From assembly GCA_023819255.1 (NCBI GenBank), contig JAMWBU010000002.1, positions 1 through 64,000 of the forward strand: 64,000 nucleotides of DNA, given 5' to 3'. Origin of the DNA: Candidatus Omnitrophota bacterium. GTDB taxonomy: Bacteria; Ratteibacteria; UBA8468; B48-G9; DTJG01. The notes below the pieces were generated by a model that was not told where the DNA came from, searched no databases, and saw nothing but the letters and a program-made list of their open reading frames with translations. The position numbers and the translations under genes are program-made. This document shows, piece by piece, positions 61,757 through 64,000 of this stretch (the first letter of the stretch is position 1; every line of letters starts with the position of its first letter).

Positions 61757-61765
61757 AAGAGATTT

Positions 61766-63142
61766 ATGAAAAAGAAACCAGGTTCTGAAAAAAAGGCATT
61801 AGACAGTGTGAGCGCGGCAAAAAGATTTTTCTGCAAATCCAGCAAAGAACTTTTGTTTGAAAAAGTCGGAAAAATTATCAGAACAATCCCGACTCCTTCT
61901 CTTACAACAAAAAAATGGTTTCAGAAGTCATATGTTCTCGGTCCTGAACAAAACGATTTTCTTTACGGCAGAGATGTCTTTTATATCACTGAAGGAAGAA
62001 AGCTTTTTCTTGACACAACATCAGGACATTACCAGATGACCTGGGGCTATGACCATCCTGTTCTGATGAAAAACCTCCAACAGGCATTAAAAGCCGGCGT
62101 TGTCTGGGATTGTCACAGCAATATTCCTGGATTTTTTGTCAAAAAACTTTCTGAAAAACTGGTTGAAATCTGCAATCCTGAAACAGACCTCAAATCTATT
62201 CAAAATAACGACGAATCCTTGAATACGGTATTGCTGGGCATTGCGACAGGTTCTGTGGCGTGTTCCACTTCAATGAAAATTGCCATCAACTATTTTTTGA
62301 AAAATAAACCAGGCGCAAAAAAAGTCGTATTTGTTTCTCTAAAAGGGAACTATCATGGAACCGACTTTCTTATGCAACGGCTCAGAGGTATGTGGGACTT
62401 TGTCTTTTCTGAAAATCTCATTTTTGAAATGGTTGAGCCAAATGACATCAATGAACTCAGGAATATATTCAAAAAACACAAAAAGAATGTCGCCGCCTTC
62501 TTTTTTGAACCTGTTATGATGAATAGAGAGGCGATTTTACTGAACACTGACTTTATCCAGGAAGCAAGAACTCTCACTGCATCAGTTGATGCCCTTATGA
62601 TTGTTGATGAAATACAAACCTGTTGCTGGTATCCAGAAATATTTATGTATAAACAATTTGGTATAATGCCTGACATTCTGATTCTTGGCAAAGGACTCAC
62701 GGCCGGTTTTCACCCGTTATCCGCGATTGTCTATAAGAGAAAACTTGATTCGCTTAAACAATATGACGCTATAAGCACAAATGGAAATGCGCCCTTGCCT
62801 TCGTTTATGGCTTTACAATGCCTTGAACTGATTGAGAAAAATCTGCAAAAAATCGCAGGACTTTCCACTTATTATGAGAAATCGCTGAGAGAACTGGCGC
62901 AGGAATTTCCTGACATTGTTGTTTCCTTTCGGGGTAAGGGCTTTCTATCGGGAATAAAGTTTTCCAGCCAGCAAATAGCATTGCAGTTTCACAGAAAGTG
63001 CATTGAAAGAGGAATCTGGCTGAGGGTTCATGCCTATTACGAGGGCCATTCAACGGCATTAACAAAGTTTGCCCTTTGTGTGACAAAAGATGTCATTGAT
63101 TTTACCATTGGTAGTTTCAAAAGGATAATTAAAACCCTCTAA
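61766..63142 (+). CDS. Class III PLP aminotransferase family protein
   Basis: 458 residues. The PLP lysine is K309 in ILGKGLTAGFHPLSAIV, VDEIQTCCWYPE holds the aspartate that binds the pyridine nitrogen, and LKGNYHGTDF is the usual histidine block. Residues 85-110 contain LDTTSGHYQMTWGYDHP, the family entry. It transfers an amino group to an aldehyde or keto substrate; the closest functional neighbour, an oxidoreductase, suggests amino-sugar or aminocyclitol metabolism. It ends four bases inside the convergent ald gene. Confidence 0.88.
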   Translation: MKKKPGSEKKALDSVSAAKRFFCKSSKELLFEKVGKIIRTIPTPSLTTKKWFQKSYVLGPEQNDFLYGRDVFYITEGRKLFLDTTSGHYQMTWGYDHPVLMKNLQQALKAGVVWDCHSNIPGFFVKKLSEKLVEICNPETDLKSIQNNDESLNTVLLGIATGSVACSTSMKIAINYFLKNKPGAKKVVFVSLKGNYHGTDFLMQRLRGMWDFVFSENLIFEMVEPNDINELRNIFKKHKKNVAAFFFEPVMMNREAILLNTDFIQEARTLTASVDALMIVDEIQTCCWYPEIFMYKQFGIMPDILILGKGLTAGFHPLSAIVYKRKLDSLKQYDAISTNGNAPLPSFMALQCLELIEKNLQKIAGLSTYYEKSLRELAQEFPDIVVSFRGKGFLSGIKFSSQQIALQFHRKCIERGIWLRVHAYYEGHSTALTKFALCVTKDVIDFTIGSFKRIIKTL

Positions 63143-64000
63143 TTTTTTTCTTCCAAAATTTCCTGGATTGCCGGATTAATGGGATTGCCTCGCAATATCG
63201 CGCAACCTTTGCCTATGGCAACTGAACGATCGACCACATTTTCACCGTAAAAGGCGATTTCTTTTGCGTAAGATATACTTGCCGCATTAAGCGCTATGGT
63301 TGCGGTCCTGGGAACAATCCCCGGCATATTCGGAACGCAATAATGAACAATCCCTGAATCAATATAAATCGGATCCTTGTGAGTTGTAGGATGGCTTGAC
63401 TCAAATACTCCGCCTTCATCAATTGAAATGTCCACAATAACTGTTCCTTCTTCAAGCGATTTCAGGTCATCCCGTTTCATCAAAACAGGGGGTCTGTGCC
63501 CGGGTACCAAAACCGAGCCAATTATGATATCCGCATTTTTATAACTATTAATAATATTTTCACGCGTTGATTCGAGAATTTCGGCGCGTGGAAATTTGTT
63601 TTTCAGTTCCTGCATCCTATCTTTATTCTTCTCAATAATCGAAATTTTTGCGCCAAGATCATTTGATACCTGAGCTGCTGAACTTCCAGCCACGCCACCG
63701 CCAAAAATAACAACCTTGCCCGGTTCGACACCCGTAGCGCCGGTCAGAAGCACACCCTTGCCTCCATAAGGTTTTTCAAGATATTTCATACCCTGTTGAA
63801 CGCTTAACTTTCCTGCTATCTCGCTCATTGGCTTCAATATCGGACGGATACCATTTTCTTCAATAAGTTCGTATGCAATACAGGTAAGCTTTTTCCCAAC
63901 CAGTGCCTCTGTCATTGCAGGATTTGAGGCAAAATGGAAGAATGTAAATAGTATCTGCCCGTCTCTCATCAATTCAATCTCAGACATCTGAGGTTCCTTC
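63139..64000 (-). CDS. ald: Alanine dehydrogenase, 5'-truncated by window edge
   Basis: The frame continues upstream of 63987 through KEPQ to the window end, so about the first 85-90 residues are missing. The visible sequence has GQILFTFFHFASN with the active-site histidine, GKKLTCIAYELIE, the NAD-binding motif VVIFGGGVAGSSAAQVSNDLGA, SVLVPGHRPPVL and VDISIDEGGVFESS. It interconverts alanine and pyruvate with ammonia and NAD. Length and order fit Ald. It converges on the aminotransferase gene with a four-base overlap; no terminator is seen there. Confidence 0.95.
   Translation of the reverse strand, partial: KEPQMSEIELMRDGQILFTFFHFASNPAMTEALVGKKLTCIAYELIEENGIRPILKPMSEIAGKLSVQQGMKYLEKPYGGKGVLLTGATGVEPGKVVIFGGGVAGSSAAQVSNDLGAKISIIEKNKDRMQELKNKFPRAEILESTRENIINSYKNADIIIGSVLVPGHRPPVLMKRDDLKSLEEGTVIVDISIDEGGVFESSHPTTHKDPIYIDSGIVHYCVPNMPGIVPRTATIALNAASISYAKEIAFYGENVVDRSVAIGKGCAILRGNPINPAIQEILEEKN

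Noticed and set aside
1-64000. CRISPR array, rRNA, prophage or plasmid replication genes
   Set aside because: No regularly spaced direct repeats of CRISPR type, no rRNA-like stretch and no integrase, terminase or replication initiator was seen.

Overview
The window looks like a chromosomal segment of an uncultivated, Gram-negative, anaerobic bacterium, probably of a PVC/Omnitrophota-like lineage. This is inference from gene content; no homology search or phylogeny could be run. The signs are an outer-membrane beta-barrel gene, a signal-peptide CsgG/FlgO-like protein, three class III prepilins with a C-terminal aspartate-glycine motif, several Gfo/Idh/MocA oxidoreductases, uroporphyrinogen-decarboxylase-like (URO-D) proteins, a very large secreted glycoside-hydrolase-like set, and a group 4 [NiFe] hydrogenase with every maturation factor. 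The sequence is AT-rich and densely coded, with many 4-base stop/start overlaps.

Layout. 1-7298: plus-strand housekeeping and metabolic genes (phosphoesterase, M16 peptidase, HU, oxidoreductase, SDR, HhH glycosylase, DUF763) with one minus-strand DUF362 ferredoxin and two decayed gene remnants. 7299-11811 (minus): thiM-thiE plus an outer-membrane barrel, a ProC-like reductase, and a Fur regulator under a perfect sigma-70 consensus promoter with a perfect Fur-type operator. 11969-20578 (plus): a catabolic-looking run of a URO-D-like protein, a 1053-residue DUF4838-type secreted protein, an oxidoreductase, an M14 carboxypeptidase, a TIM-barrel protein and a serpin, followed by tRNA-Arg(TCG), duplicated terminators and an array of mobile palindromic repeats that has cut off a DUF47 gene. 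21365-25051: a nucleotidyltransferase, a TPM-domain protein, a CsgG/FlgO-like protein, an HD protein and an unknown protein. 25293-27974: a possible leaderless microprotein, a secreted glycosidase-like protein and an alpha/beta hydrolase.

28386-40576 (minus) is one apparent 12-kb operon: a GntR-LacI-type sensor-repressor, three pseudopilin-like proteins, a 1343-residue beta-helix plus hydrolase-like protein, an 869-residue relative of it, and a cytoplasmic glycosidase-like protein. It reads as a regulated polysaccharide or glycoside uptake and degradation locus.

40949-56702 (minus) is a single approximately 16-kb hydrogenase locus. It encodes antiporter-like NuoM/N/L-type subunits, NuoJ-, MrpC/NuoK- and NuoA-like small membrane subunits, NuoB/C/D-type peripheral subunits with intact Ni-binding cysteines in the large subunit, NuoH- and NuoI-like subunits, a HycI-type protease, and HypA, B, F, C, D and E. 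HypA lacks its zinc domain. Just beyond lie an adenosine-specific kinase, a second URO-D protein and a K+-independent-type membrane pyrophosphatase (hppA), so proton-coupled energy conservation dominates this end. The window closes with an oxidoreductase, a class III aminotransferase and a truncated alanine dehydrogenase.

A recurring regulatory theme is promoters whose -10 box ends only 6-10 bases before an ATG that lacks a Shine-Dalgarno sequence, which points to leaderless transcripts at operon heads. Genes inside operons usually have good GGAGG-type sites or overlap-coupled starts.
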